Source of the DNA: Dromiciops gliroides
Taxonomy: Eukaryota > Chordata > Mammalia > Microbiotheria > Microbiotheriidae
Direction of reading: 5' to 3'
NCBI RefSeq assembly: GCF_019393635.1
Contig: NC_057862.1
Span: 480,938,669 to 481,002,668, forward strand
Length of the DNA: 64,000 nucleotides
Shown: positions 11,470-22,184 of the stretch, piece by piece
Layout of the letters: each line of letters begins with the position of its first letter
Numbering within the stretch: the first letter of the stretch is position 1
Translations under genes and position numbers: made by a program
Notes under the pieces: generated by a model
What the model was told of the DNA's origin: nothing
Database searches by the model: none
Seen by the model: only the letters and a program-made list of their open reading frames with translations

Positions 11470-12236
11470 ATAATACAATGCCTTCATTTCTTCACTAATT
11501 CATTTCTTACCCTACTACTTCACTGCCTCCATAATCCTTTGTAATTTGGTTGCCACATATATTATTTAAACTTTATTGAAGTTATTTCACCAAAGATCAT
11601 TAAGACCACTAATTACCAAGGCCAATGCCCTTTCTTTCAGTTTTCATTCTACTTGTTTTATCTGATGCTTCTTATTATCCATGACTTACTGTTTGTGAAA
11701 TGGTTAACCTCTGTCTTCTCTTGAATACTCTTTCTTCTCTTGGCACCAGAGACCTCACCCTTTCTATGTGTGTCTCCTATATGTGTAATTCTTTTTCTAT
11801 CAATTGATAGAATTTTTTTTTGATGTAATTCTTTTCTATCTCAATTACTATTTCTTTATCCTCTTCATAATTTCTTACTCTGAATTTATAGAGAGTATGT
11901 ACTTTATCCTTATATCTTCTTTCCCTTCTTTCCTTTTCCCTCTCTGGGCAATATCAATAACTCTTACATCTTCATCTAATATCTCTATGTTGTTATCAAC
12001 ACTTTCCATCCAACCTCTCCATATATCCCTTACTTCCATTCCCTACCCTCTTTTCCCACTCACAATCTTCAACAACCACTCATCTGGAACACTGAAATAT
12101 CCTCCAAAAAATTCTTCCCTCCTGCATTTTTCCAATCCATTCTTCCCTTGCACTTTCCTTCCTTTGTTCTTTCCTTACTTCCTTCTTCCTCTACGACTCA
12201 ATTGTTACTTTGATTGTCATGTATTTTTTCTTAAGT
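11470..12236 (+). repeat. L2 LINE coding-region fragment
   Basis: Decayed part of the L2 reverse-transcriptase ORF. ACCAAAGATCATTAAGACCA, AATGCCCTTTCTTTCAG and TCATTCTACTTG follow the order of the L2 stretch that encodes a 'TKVTNDLL..SNGLFSVLILLDLS' type sequence. They are followed by GAATACTCTTTCTTCTCTTGG and later pyrimidine-rich blocks. A 144-codon open frame at 11804-12238 is only part of this pyrimidine-rich strand and does not read as the L2 protein. The match is by eye and moderate. Confidence 0.5.
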
Positions 12237-13424
12237 AACACCATTTTTTTAAAAATGGTCAACTTGTGTGAAAAATGTGTACAAGGCTTAAGTGTTTGGG
12301 GAAGCTGAAATGTATACTCTAAAATATTACATTCAGGTTGAAATATACCTGTTTTCTTGGCCATTACATTAAAAAAAACAACACTGAAATATTTCAACAA
12401 ATGTTAATAAGCTAGAGAACTTGATATAAATGCTTCCACTTAATTCCCCACAAAGCCCATCAGAAAGCCAACTTCTCTATATCCTTCATAGAGATGAGAT
12501 TCTCATTGAAATACAGCCTCTACCTTAGGTATACCCATATGCATGCATGTATGTATGTAGGCACACACATCTGCATGCATGCATACAGTGCACACATATA
12601 CACATACATGCACATATATACACACATACACAGATATATACATGCATGCATACACACATACATACATACATGCAATATCCACTACCTATTACACGCCTCC
12701 CTTTACCTTAGGAACTCTACTCCCTGTCACCCAAATGTACTCTCCCCCTCCCAAAATGACAAATAGCATCAATAGAGAAGGATAAAGAGGAAGATCCATA
12801 AACTAATTTCAATGATCCAAAGACAGAGGTGTCTTTCATTTCTCAAAATGAGGAATGCAATATATTTGAGGCCAAAAAGTGGGGACATAACTTCAACAGA
12901 ATTATAATTAAGGTGGGTTAACTAGAACTTTGTCCCTTAGCATCAACATTCTGGTACTTAAACATCCTCCCTGATGCATCCCTCTATCATTCCTATACCA
13001 CATGATCTGACTGTTCCTTCTCCCTCACCTGATACCAGGATGCCACCACTGTATCAATTATTATTGTACCTCTTCCTCAGTGCCTCAGGGGCTTTCCTCA
13101 TCATTAATACCCACTTATATGCTGCTTCTTCCAAGGGAGTCAGAAGTTAAGGATCATTGGCTATTTCAGTGAGGTATGAATTGGACTCTCTGGAGAATGG
13201 ACAACCACCTTTCCCAGTGTGACTACACCTAAATAGAGCAAACTATCCTCACTTGAAAAGTGTCCCATCAACCCAAGGAACCTATGTCAAGGTTCAGTAT
13301 TAATGTTGCTGGGTAGGATGCCAAGATGAATTTCATAAATCCCAAATGAAATTTTCCCAACCTGATGCAGACCATTTTTGTCCTTCCCCTGGGCTTAAGA
13401 ATCCCAATAATTCATCTGCCATTA
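12237..13424. other. Unassigned DNA with a CATA repeat
   Basis: Contains an interrupted CATA/CATG repeat (12535-12675) that makes Tyr/His/Thr-rich frames. From 12900 to 13400 the DNA is more balanced in composition and could be an old unlisted element, but I cannot name it. No gene. Confidence 0.5.
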
Positions 13425-13692
13425 TTATAATACTTAACATTTATATAGCTCTTGATATGTACCAGGCACAATACTAAGCACATTAAAATGATTATCTCAT
13501 TTAATCCTCACAAAACCCTTGGCAGGAAGGTACTATTATTATCCTCTTTTTATAGATAAGGAAACTGAGGCAAATAGAAGTAAAGTGACTTGTATAAGGT
13601 AACAAAATAGTAAGGGTCTAAGGCTGGATTTGAATTCAGATCTTCCTGAGCCTAGGGCTACCTCTTTGTTCTTTGTACCACCTAGCTACCTC
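13425..13692 (-). repeat. MIR/MON1-type CORE SINE, antisense
   Basis: ACTTAACATTTATATAGCTC, CCAGGCACAATACTAAGC, ATCTCATTTAATCCTCACAA, AGGAAACTGAGGCAAATAG, GATTTGAATTCAGATCTTCC and CCACCTAGCTACC occur in the expected antisense order. Almost full length. Confidence 0.88.
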
Positions 13693-13984
13693 ACTGTACA
13701 CATTGCATCTGGTCACTTGGCTAGTTTTTCAAAGATGTGAGACAATTCATATCAGAGTTCTATGGTACCTAAAATCCCTATACAGTGTTATAAATACATA
13801 TAATGCAAGAATAAATATGCATAAAATTATATATAATAACATTTCATGGATGCACCATCACAGAAAATATTGGAATTTAACAGGCTATGTCATTATAAGG
13901 AGAAGCAATAGATAAGATGCGAAAGTGATAAAAGTGATATGTAGGGAAGTATTGGACTAATCATAGACTTATCCTCTGCAAACT

Positions 13985-16426
13985 AAATATTCACATTCAA
14001 CAAAAATGAAGGCCCCAAGGCACAATGACTACCAGAAGCCCTGATATCAATGAATTAGAGGCTTCTCCAAGAGGAAACATTTTGTTGCTAACTTGTAGGG
14101 AAAGCTGAACCAACACATGGTTGGCAACAATGGAGTAGAAAAGGAGTGTGGAGCTTTCAGAGATTTGGTGTACAGTACTGCAATTAGTCATCTGGGCCAG
14201 AACACTCAAAAAGATCAAGATCAGGTTGATGAAAATGATAGAGAACATCAGAAGCTGCTAAAAGAAAAATGAGAACTCTACAGGGTTTACCAGCAGGATA
14301 GTTCATCTGTCTCTAAGAAGGCAGCATTTAATTCCATCAAAAATAAAGTGCAAGCCAAGCTTAGAGAGATACAGGATACTTGGCTCAATAAGAAGGCATA
14401 TGAAATACATTTTTATTCTGAGAGTAACAATCCAAAGCACTTTTATGATGCCCTGAAGGCTATTCATGGGCCAAAGACCTATGGTACATCTCAACTACTC
14501 AGTGCTGATGGAGATACTTTGATTAGTGATATGGACATAATCCTGAAGAGAAGGACTGAACACTTCCATAGGGTCCTCAACAGATCATCATCAATCAATG
14601 CTGAAGCCACTGACTTTATACCTCAGGTTGAAGTCAATCTGTCTCTAACCCAATTTCTAACCAAAAAGAGGTTTTGAATGTCATTCAGCTCTTCTCATGT
14701 GCCAAAGTACTTGGTGATGATTCTTTTCCAGCTGAGATTTATAAGGCAGGGTGTCAACAGTTCATACAAAAGCTGACTGAATTTTTCTGGGTTATATGGC
14801 AAGAGGAAGTTATCCCTCAGAAATTCAAGGATGTCTCCATTGTTTATAAAGATAAAGGAAATAAATTGTTCTGTGACAATCATAGGGAACTATCTTAGTC
14901 ATTGCTGGCAAGAATCTTGGCAGATTCCTCCTTAATAAGCTGATTGTTTACTCAGAAAAATGGTCATCTACCTAAAAGCCTGTGTGGTTTGAAAAAGGGC
15001 CAAGGAATGGTTGATGTTGTTTTTATTCCCCAACAACTCCAGGAAAAATGCCAGGAGCAAAACAGAGGTATGTACATTTGTTGATCTGACCAAGGCCTTT
15101 GATGTCAGTCAGGAGGCTTGTGGAAAATTAGACAAAATGTGGTTGCCTAGAGAAGTCCATCAATATTATGTGTCAGTTTCATAATGGCATGCTTGCCCAG
15201 GTTCTAGATAATGGATAATGCTCTCACACTTTCCCAGTCACTAATGGAGTGAAGCGAGCCTGTATACTTGCTTGCATGCTTTTTAGTATATTTTTACCAT
15301 GTCGTCAAATGCCTTCAACAAAGACAAATATGGCATCAAGGTCAACTATTGCACTGTTGGTAAATTATTTAGCTTTTAAAGTCTATAAGTCAAGACTAAA
15401 GTGGAGGGAGAGTTGGTACATGGTGGTGGTTGTTATTGTTGCTGCTGCTTCTGTTGTTGACAGATGATTGTGCACTCAGTGCAACCTCTGAGACTGAAAT
15501 ACAACAAAGTGTGAGTGATTCCCTGCTGCTTGTGCTAATTTTGGCTTAACAATCATCACCAAGAAAACACAAGTTCTTTACCAGTCAGTGCCACACCATC
15601 CATAAGCAGAGCCATTGGTTACAGCAAATGGATACATTTTGAATATTGTGATAAGTTCACTTACCTTGGCAGTATACTTTCTAGGGGTGTACATATCAAT
15701 AATAAGAGTGATATATGTATTGCTAATGCTAGCTCACTGTTTGGGAGGATCCACAGGAAAATATGGGAAAGAAGATGTATTAGACTGACTACCAAACCAA
15801 AAGGCTACAGAGCTGATCTCACTGTTGCCTGTGAAAGCTGGACGGTATACAAAGCCATACCAGGAGACTGAATTGCTTCCATTTGAATTGTCTTAAGGAG
15901 ATTCTGAAGATCACCTGGCAAGATAAAGTACCAGACACTGAGGTGCTTTATTAAGCTAAACCACCAAGCATTCAAACTCTGCTCCAGAGAGTACAACTCT
16001 GATGGGCCACCCACATTGTTTAAATACCAAATGCTTGTTTTTCTAAAAACACAAAATTAGGAAACTCATGCAAGGCAGGTGCTCACATGGTGGTCAGAAG
16101 AAATAATATGACACTCTCAAGGTCTCTCTGAACAACTCTCGAATCAATGGTGAGAAAAGGGAGACACTGGCAAAGGATTGCACAGCATGGCATTTCCTCA
16201 TCTAAAAAGGTACTGTGCTCTATGAGCAAAGCAAAATTTCAATAGCTCAAAAGAAACATGAGATGTACAAATTTAGAGACATATCCACTCAAAATGTTCA
16301 AATGAACTATTTGTGCCTGATGTATAGTAAAGACTTCTGATCTTACATTGGCCTGAATAAACAGTCAGACATACCTTGACTCCAATAAAGTGATAGCATT
16401 TTGGTCCTCTTTAATAATGAAGGATA
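13985..16426 (+). mobile_element. RTE-type LINE, 5' truncated and decayed
   Basis: Non-LTR retrotransposon remnant covering the end of the endonuclease-linker region, the reverse transcriptase and the 3' tail. Protein segments in order: AAFNSIKNKVQAKLREIQDTW, YDALKAIHGP, LLSADGDTL, RRTEHFHRVLNR, SFPAEIYKAGCQQF, KFKDVSIVYKDKGN, QLQEKCQEQN, FVDLTKAFD, VTNGVK, FTYLGSILSRGVHI and WQDKVPDTEVL. The YADD-type catalytic box survives only as an 'ADDCAL'-like trace near 15462. Stops and shifts are many, so no active ORF remains. The 3' end carries AGCATTTTGGTCCTCTTTAA and AATGAAGGATA, a tail shared with the SINEs at 24766 and 28136. RTE is my best clade call; L2- or Jockey-like relatives are not excluded. 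Confidence 0.8.
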
Positions 16427-16580
16427 GGGGGCAGCTAGGTGGCACAGTGGATAGAGCACCGGCCCTGGAGTCAGGAGTACCTGAGTTCAAATCCGGCCTC
16501 AGACACTTAACACTTACTAGCTGTGTGACTCTGGGCAAGTCACTTAACCCCAATTGCCTCACTAAAAAAAAAAAAAAAAA
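16427..16580 (+). repeat. tRNA-derived marsupial SINE (WSINE1/SINE1-like), near consensus
   Basis: Sense copy with GGGGCAGCTAGGTGGCACAG, GAGTTCAAATCCGGCCTCAG, CACTTAACACTTACTAGC and CAATTGCCTCACT plus a poly-A run. Flanked by AATGAAGGATA on both sides, so it landed in the tail of the RTE element. Few changes: one of the youngest SINEs here (A-type). Confidence 0.95.
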
Positions 16581-16599
16581 AAGAATGAAGGATAATAGC

Positions 16600-17313
16600 T
16601 TTCCTGGTCCATTCTGAAGTGTGATGGAGGCATGAGCCAGACCAACCGACTAGGCCAAGATGCTGGTCGCCAGGAGTTGGGTGTGTTGCAAGATGTCCAT
16701 GATGCTGTGGTGGCCCTTCAAGAAGTTGCAGTTGGACCAAGAGTTGAAGCTGATCAGCAAGTACAGGCTCCCCAACAAGCGTGAGGTGTGGCCAGTCAAG
16801 TTTACATTGGCCAAGATCTGCAAGGTCCCATGGGAGCTGCTGACCCTAGAGGAGAAGGACCTGCAGCACCTGTTTGAAGGCAATGCCCTGCTTTGGAGGC
16901 TGGTACACATTCTGGATGAGGGCAAGATGAAGCTGGATTACATCCTAGGCCTGAAGATTGAAGACTTCCTGGAGTGGCGCCTACAGATGCAGGTCTTCAA
17001 GCTGGGCCTGGCTAAATCCATCCACCACACATGGGTGCTGATCTTCCAGAGGCATATCAGGGTCAAAAAGCAAGTGGTCAACATCCCCTCCTTCATAGTG
17101 AGACTGGAATCGCAGAATCACATTGACTTCTCCCTGCACTCACTGTACTGAGGGGGCTGGGCAGGCAGGGTCAAGAGGAAGAATGCCAAGAAGGGCCAGG
17201 GAGGGGCTGGCACTGGCAATGACTAGGAAGAAGATTAAATGAAAGCCCCCCAACCTCTGCTCCACAAAGTTTGCTGCATGGGAATAAAGTTCTTTGACTT
17301 CTGAAAAAAAAAG
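16600..17313 (+). pseudogene. RPS9: RPS9 processed pseudogene
   Basis: Retrocopy of the mRNA for 40S ribosomal protein S9 (about 194 residues), a small-subunit rRNA-binding protein. The frame opens at 16660 with MLVARSWVC, then [33 protein letters not shown]-like [73 protein letters not shown] and [10 protein letters not shown]. Two codons are missing before LDEGK. A GGA-to-TGA change stops the frame at 17149. The same frame then continues GGWAGRVKRKNAKKGQGGAG to a second early stop. Many arginine codons have become Trp, Gln, Cys or His, as expected from CpG decay. There are no introns; AATAAA lies near 17283 and a short poly-A at 17304. Imperfect repeats AGAATGAAGGATAATAG and AGAATGGAGGACAACAG flank it. 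The 5' limit is approximate. Confidence 0.94.
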
Positions 17314-17325
17314 AATGGAGGACAA

Positions 17326-18600
17326 CAGTATTTGACAAAAACTGTTGGGAAAACTGGAAGATAATATGTCAGAAACTAGGCATAGATCAACATCTTACAC
17401 CATATACCCAAATAAAGTCAAAATGAGTACATGATTTAGAAATAAAGGGTGATACCATAGGTAAATTAGGAGAGAAAGGAATAGTTTACCTCTCAGATCT
17501 GTGGAGAGAAGAGCAATTTATGACCAAACAAGAGATAGAGAATATTATGAAATGCAAAATGGATGATTTTGATTTCATTAAATGAAAAAGTTATTTGTAT
17601 AAAGAGAAGCCATGCAGTCAAAATGAGAAGGAAAGCAGAAAGCTGGGAAACAATTTTCACAGCCAGTGTTTCTGATAAAGACATCCTTTCTAAAACATAT
17701 ACAGAATTAAATCAAATTTATAGGAATGGAAGTCATTCCCCAATTGACAAATGGTCAAAGGATATGAACAGGCAGTTTTCTGAAGGAGAAATCAAAATGA
17801 TCTATTTTCATATGAAAAAAATGCTCTAAATCATTATTGATTAGAGAAATGCAAATGAAAACAACTCTGAGGTACCACCTGACACCTATCAGGTTGGCCA
17901 ATATGACAAAAAAGGAAAATAATAAATGTTGGAGAAGCTGTGAAAAAATGGAATACTAATGCATTGTTGGTGGAGTTGTGAATTGATCCAGCCATTCTGG
18001 AAAGCAATTTGGAATTATGCCCAAAGGGCTATCGGACTGTGCATACCCTTTGACCCAGTAATACCACTATTAGGTTTCTAGCCCAAAGAAATCATAGAAA
18101 AGGGAAAAGGAACCTCATGTACAAAAATATTTATAACAGTTTTCTTTGTGGTGGCAAAGAATTAGAAATCAAGGGAATGCCCATCAATTGGGGAATGGCG
18201 AAACAAGTTGTGGTGTATAAATGTAATGGAATACTATTGTGCTATAAGGAATGATGAGCAGATAGATTTCAGAAAAACCTGGAAAGACTTAAGTGGACTA
18301 ATGCTGAGTGAAGTGAGCAGAACCAGAAGAACATTGTACACAGTGCAGTGTGAGCAAAATTATGTGATGATCAACCATGATAGACTTGGTTCTTCTCATC
18401 AGTGCAATGATCCAAGACATTTCCAAAGAGCCCATGAACCCACATCCAGAAAAAAAAGAACTGTGGATTCTGAATGCAGATTGAACCATACTGTTTCTAC
18501 TTTTTGGTTGTTGTTTTATTCTTTTTTGAAGAAAAAAAAAACAAAAACAAAAACCTCTGCAGATATGTCTTTAGAGCAAAATAACTCATAATCTGTCTAG
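17326..18600 (+). mobile_element. L1 LINE, 3' end (ORF2 C-terminus and 3' UTR)
   Basis: 5'-truncated L1. Decayed ORF2 C-terminal segments are visible: YLSDLWREEQF, DDFDFIK, SDKDILSKTYTELNQIYRNG, DKWSKDMNRQFSEGEIK, a region equivalent to 'GCGE..TLLHCWW.CKL', DP.IPLL and a final part corresponding to 'MEYYCAIRNDEQIDF'. The 3' UTR follows with GAGTGAAGTGAGCAGAACCA. Several stops break the frame. It begins right after the 3' flanking repeat of the RPS9 copy. Confidence 0.9.
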
Positions 18601-18920
18601 AACAAAACTGACTGATCTCAGTAATTGTGTAAAGGCTTCTTCCAAGATAAGGGGTTCTGAAGGGAATGGGGGGGGTGACTAATTGTAATCCTTGCTTTGG
18701 GCAAAGGAAAGAGGGCTTGAACTAGAAAAGGTACTGGTATGATTTGCAAATCTAGGTCATAATCGTTATCAAGCTCTCTCCTTACTATTGAGAACCAAAG
18801 ATCAAAAACAGATAGGTAAACACTCTGCTAAATAGATAAATCAAAGCAGAGAATCTGTAGATTAGCCAAAATGCAAGGAAAACCAATGAGTGGATTTTTT
18901 TTCTGATTCATTCTGATATG
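18601..18920. other. Unassigned DNA
   Basis: No gene or clear repeat seen between the L1 3' end and the next LTR. Confidence 0.5.
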
Positions 18921-19539
18921 TGTGTTGTTTAAAATCTAAATGTGGGTCCTAATCTGCCCCACCTCCCCAGTTTTTTGGGGGAAGCTGGCTAAAGTCACTG
19001 ATAAATTCATCAAGAGTTTAGGCTTTTAAAGATTTGTTAAAATATATCATACATTAGTGAAGAGAGAGAAAGAGAGAGAGATTGAGAACAGATTCCTTAT
19101 AGCATTGAAATCCTAGCTTAGATCTAATTCAATATAGCCAGAAAGAAAGAAACCAATTTCTTTTCCAAGCAGCCCACATGAAATCTCTCACCACCAAGCT
19201 GGTGTCTGAACAACTAAAAGGGGCCTTCCTATTCTGTCTGTTGCCACATGCTTATTCCTCACCAAAAAAAACCACTGTTTCTGGGAGCATCCACTTCCTA
19301 GTTCCTCTCTCCCTCCGCCAAAAGGGAGGTCCTTCAAGCTGATTGGTTGAGAGTGGTCTCTTGCTGATGTAAGTAGTACACCACCTCTGAGAACAATGTC
19401 ACTCAGAGCAAGCCAGGTGTGGTCCCCATCCAATCATCTTTAAGTTTGTACTTAGTTTCTCATTCTCACCCAATTCAAACAATACTAAATCAATCTGGTC
19501 GACGCCTGGGTGGCTGCCAAATCCCATTATTTTATCACA
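18921..19539 (-). mobile_element. Solo LTR, group 1 (divergent member)
   Basis: Plus strand starts TGTGTTGTTTAAAATC and ends TTTTATCACA. A 4-base duplication TATG flanks it (18917-18920 and 19540-19543). Read on the minus strand it has CCAATCAGC near 19345 and an A/T-rich 3' part like the other group 1 LTRs, so minus is taken as sense. About 620 bases, longer and more divergent than its relatives. No internal retroviral sequence adjoins it. Confidence 0.75.
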
Positions 19540-19792
19540 TATGCCAAAGTTCAAATTATTTGTTTTAAATTTTAGTACCTTGTATGTATTTTAAATTAGT
19601 ACTGATATTTTCAAGGTTATGTCACTGTAATGCTTTCTGACTTAGCTACTCTTTCTAAACTATAGGCTTGGGGGTAGGGGAAGGAGGGGGAAATTGTTGT
19701 ATATGCTATGGCTTATATGTCTTTATCACACTCTTCACATAAATTCCATCAACAAAAAAAGAATCAGAGGGAGTGAAATAAGAAATGAATAT

Positions 19793-20250
19793 TTAGAGTG
19801 GCAAATATAAGAAAAAAGGAAAATATTGGATGTTGGAGGGGATTTTGGAAAATTGGGAAACTAACCCATTGTTGGTGGAGTTGTAAATTGATCCAACCAT
19901 TTTGGAGAAGAATTTGGAACTGTGCCCAAAGGGCTATAAAACTATGCATACCCTTTGATCCAGCAATACCACTACTAGGTTTATATCCCAAAGACATCCC
20001 CAAAAGCAGAAAAATAAGACCTATTTGTACACAATTATTTATAGAAGCTCTTTTTGTGTTTGTGGTGGCTAAGCATTGGGAATCAAAGGAATGTCCATCA
20101 ATTGGGGAATAGCTAAATAAACTGCTATAAGATTGTGATGGAATGTTATTGGGCTATGAGAAATGGCAAACAGGATTATTTCAGAAAGGATTGAAAAGAC
20201 TTATATGAACTGATGTCTAGTGACATTAACCCTAGATTTAATTAAGAAAA
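19793..20250 (+). mobile_element. L1 LINE 3' fragment
   Basis: Frame at 19798-20112 reads MANIRKKENIGCWRGFWKIGKLTHCWWSCKLIQPFWRRIWN then LCIPFDPAIPLLGLYPKD, the conserved C-terminal block of L1 ORF2. It is followed by CCATCAATTGGGGAATAGC and GAACTGATG. Truncated at both ends. Confidence 0.93.
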
Positions 20251-20299
20251 TCAACTTTCTGTTTACTACATGGAAATGCTTTGAATCCTCAGTAAATTC

Positions 20300-21082
20300 C
20301 AGAAGCTCCCTATTTCTCAGACATCAAATTCAAACTCCTCTGTTTTTCACTATACAGCACAGTGCCTGTCACTTAGCAGATGCTTAATTAATGCTTGTTG
20401 ATTAAACTATTGTAAAATAACATCCTTCACAACCAGACTCCAGCATACCTTTCCAGGAATACTATCCATTACCACCAACCAGATACCACACTCAAGCCCA
20501 ACTGGCCTTTATGTCATTTCTCACACAGAAAATTCTACTATTAAGGGTATTCCCCATAAGTACAATGTATTTCATCCTCATCTTCCTTAGCTCTCAGACT
20601 CCTTAGTTCCATACAAAGATCATCTCAAAAGTTACCTTTTACATGAAGACTTTCCTGATGTCATCCACTAGTTTCTCCCCTACAACTTGAAATAAAGATG
20701 TTTGTTTTGTTTTTAGTCATTTTAGGTCAAGACAAAATCAAGATTTAATTCTGCAAAGATGCAGTGAATCTTCATGTCAACAATGAAGAATGGCATGTTA
20801 AGTAAAAGAAAGCTACTTCCAATCTGATTAAATGAGATTAGAAGCCCAAATTCAAAATGATACTCCTTTTACTAACTGCATTTGTCTCATGTTACTAGAT
20901 TGGTCATCAGCCATTCAAACTTGCTTATCATGACTTAATCAGAACACTCTTCCTCCCACAGCTGTTGCCCCAAATTAGGCTGTAAACTTATTAATAGAAG
21001 AGCTATTTCCCTATGTCTTTCTCAATGGTTCCCAGTAGTACTTATTGTACAACATGTGCTGAATAAATGTTTATTGGGACTG
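20300..21082 (+). repeat. L2 LINE 3' end, interrupted
   Basis: L2 tail pieces: CTTTTACATGAAGACTTTCC and CTGATGTCATCC near 20640, and AGGCTGTAAACTTATTAAT to TGCTGAATAAATGTTTATTGG at 20975-21082. A stretch at about 20707-20945 does not look like L2 and may be an insertion. An extra GTGCCTGTCACTTAGCAG / TTAATTAATGCTTGTTGATT end near 20360-20405 suggests a second L2 copy just upstream. Confidence 0.65.
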
Positions 21083-21249
21083 CCTGTATAACTCCACAAT
21101 GACTCATTTCTTTAGTCAAGTATGGCAAATGGCTGGTGTTTTTAAACAAAATGGTTCAACTCATTTATTAGACCAGATTAGCCAGTTGATTTAAATGATG
21201 AATGCAGCATCTATTGATCACATGTGGTATACCAGTCACTGTGTAAAGT

Positions 21250-21500
21250 GCTTGTTGTTTAGTCTTCAGTTGTATCTGATTCTTCATGACCTTGTGGACC
21301 ATAGCATGCTAATACTGTCCATGGGGTTTTCTTGGTAAAGATACTTGAGTGATTTGCCATCAACTTGTCCAATAGATTGCTACAAACAGATCTTAAATAA
21401 CTTGCACAGGATCAAAGAGCTTCTGTCTGAGGCCAAACTTGAACTCTGGTCTTTCTGGCTCCAGGCCGAGTATTCTATCCTCTAAGCCACTTAGCTGCCT
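21250..21500 (-). repeat. MAR1-type SINE, antisense
   Basis: TTGTTTAGTCTTCAGTTGTA, CATGACCTTGTGGACCATAG, CCATGGGGTTTTCTTGGTAA, then CTTGCACAGGATCAAAGAGC and GCCACTTAGCTGCCTCC. Diverged but complete. Confidence 0.8.
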
Positions 21501-22184
21501 CCATGCAAAATGCTAGTGACATAAATTAAAACAAAGAGAGAGAGAGAGAGAAAGCTGTTCTCCTAAGGAGATTACATGCTACTAGGGACAAGCAACACAC
21601 GTAAGTAGTAGATAGCTAAAGAAGGATATTTTGGTCTTAGAATTAACAGTGATGGAAGAGGGTAGCTATATCAAAGTAAATTTCTCTTCCTAGAAGCAAT
21701 GATAATATAAATTTAATTATTATTTCAAAAGTAAGAAATGAAAAGTGGTTTGTGGAGAGGAGATATCATAAGGGCAGTAGTAAGAAGGGAAAAGATGAGG
21801 GAAGGTGAACAAAGGCAAGGGGAAAAAAAAGTATTTATATTATGCCTACTATGAACTAGGCACTGAGCTAAGTGCATTAAAATATTTTCTCATTTGGGGG
21901 TCTGGAGTTGCCTGATTTCCCAAAGCATCAACCACAACAACAGCTTTGAAGCAACTGATCAAAATTTAAGTCAACATGAATAATTTCTTATAATCTCAAA
22001 CAGAGAAATTGAATAGTCATTGGCTAGCTAGCTCAAACAAGATTGGATTCACTCATGAATAATAGGAAGTGAGGCTGTAAACTACAGAGTAACCAGAAAC
22101 CCTTCTCATAAAGGGTAAGTGTTATATTGGGAAACAAGAAAAAATGTCTCTATCAGTAAAACAAGTGTGTTTTTTTCTGCTTTT
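21501..22184. other. Unassigned DNA with short repeat traces
   Basis: GA run at 21536-21552; an L2-like CTCCTAAGGAGATTACATGC at 21560; a MIR/L2-like TTATGCCTACTATGAACTAG at 21840. No gene. Confidence 0.5.

Noticed and set aside
11804-12238. A 144-codon membrane-like protein rich in Phe, Ser and Leu
   Set aside because: It lies on a pyrimidine-rich strand of a decayed L2; the apparent hydrophobicity is compositional.
16427-16580. tRNA gene
   Set aside because: The SINE heads have tRNA-like A- and B-box stretches (GTTCAAATC) but no cloverleaf with a mature 3' end; they are SINEs.
16660-17151. Functional RPS9-like gene of 163 codons
   Set aside because: Early stop, loss of many conserved arginines, no introns and flanking duplications show a processed pseudogene.
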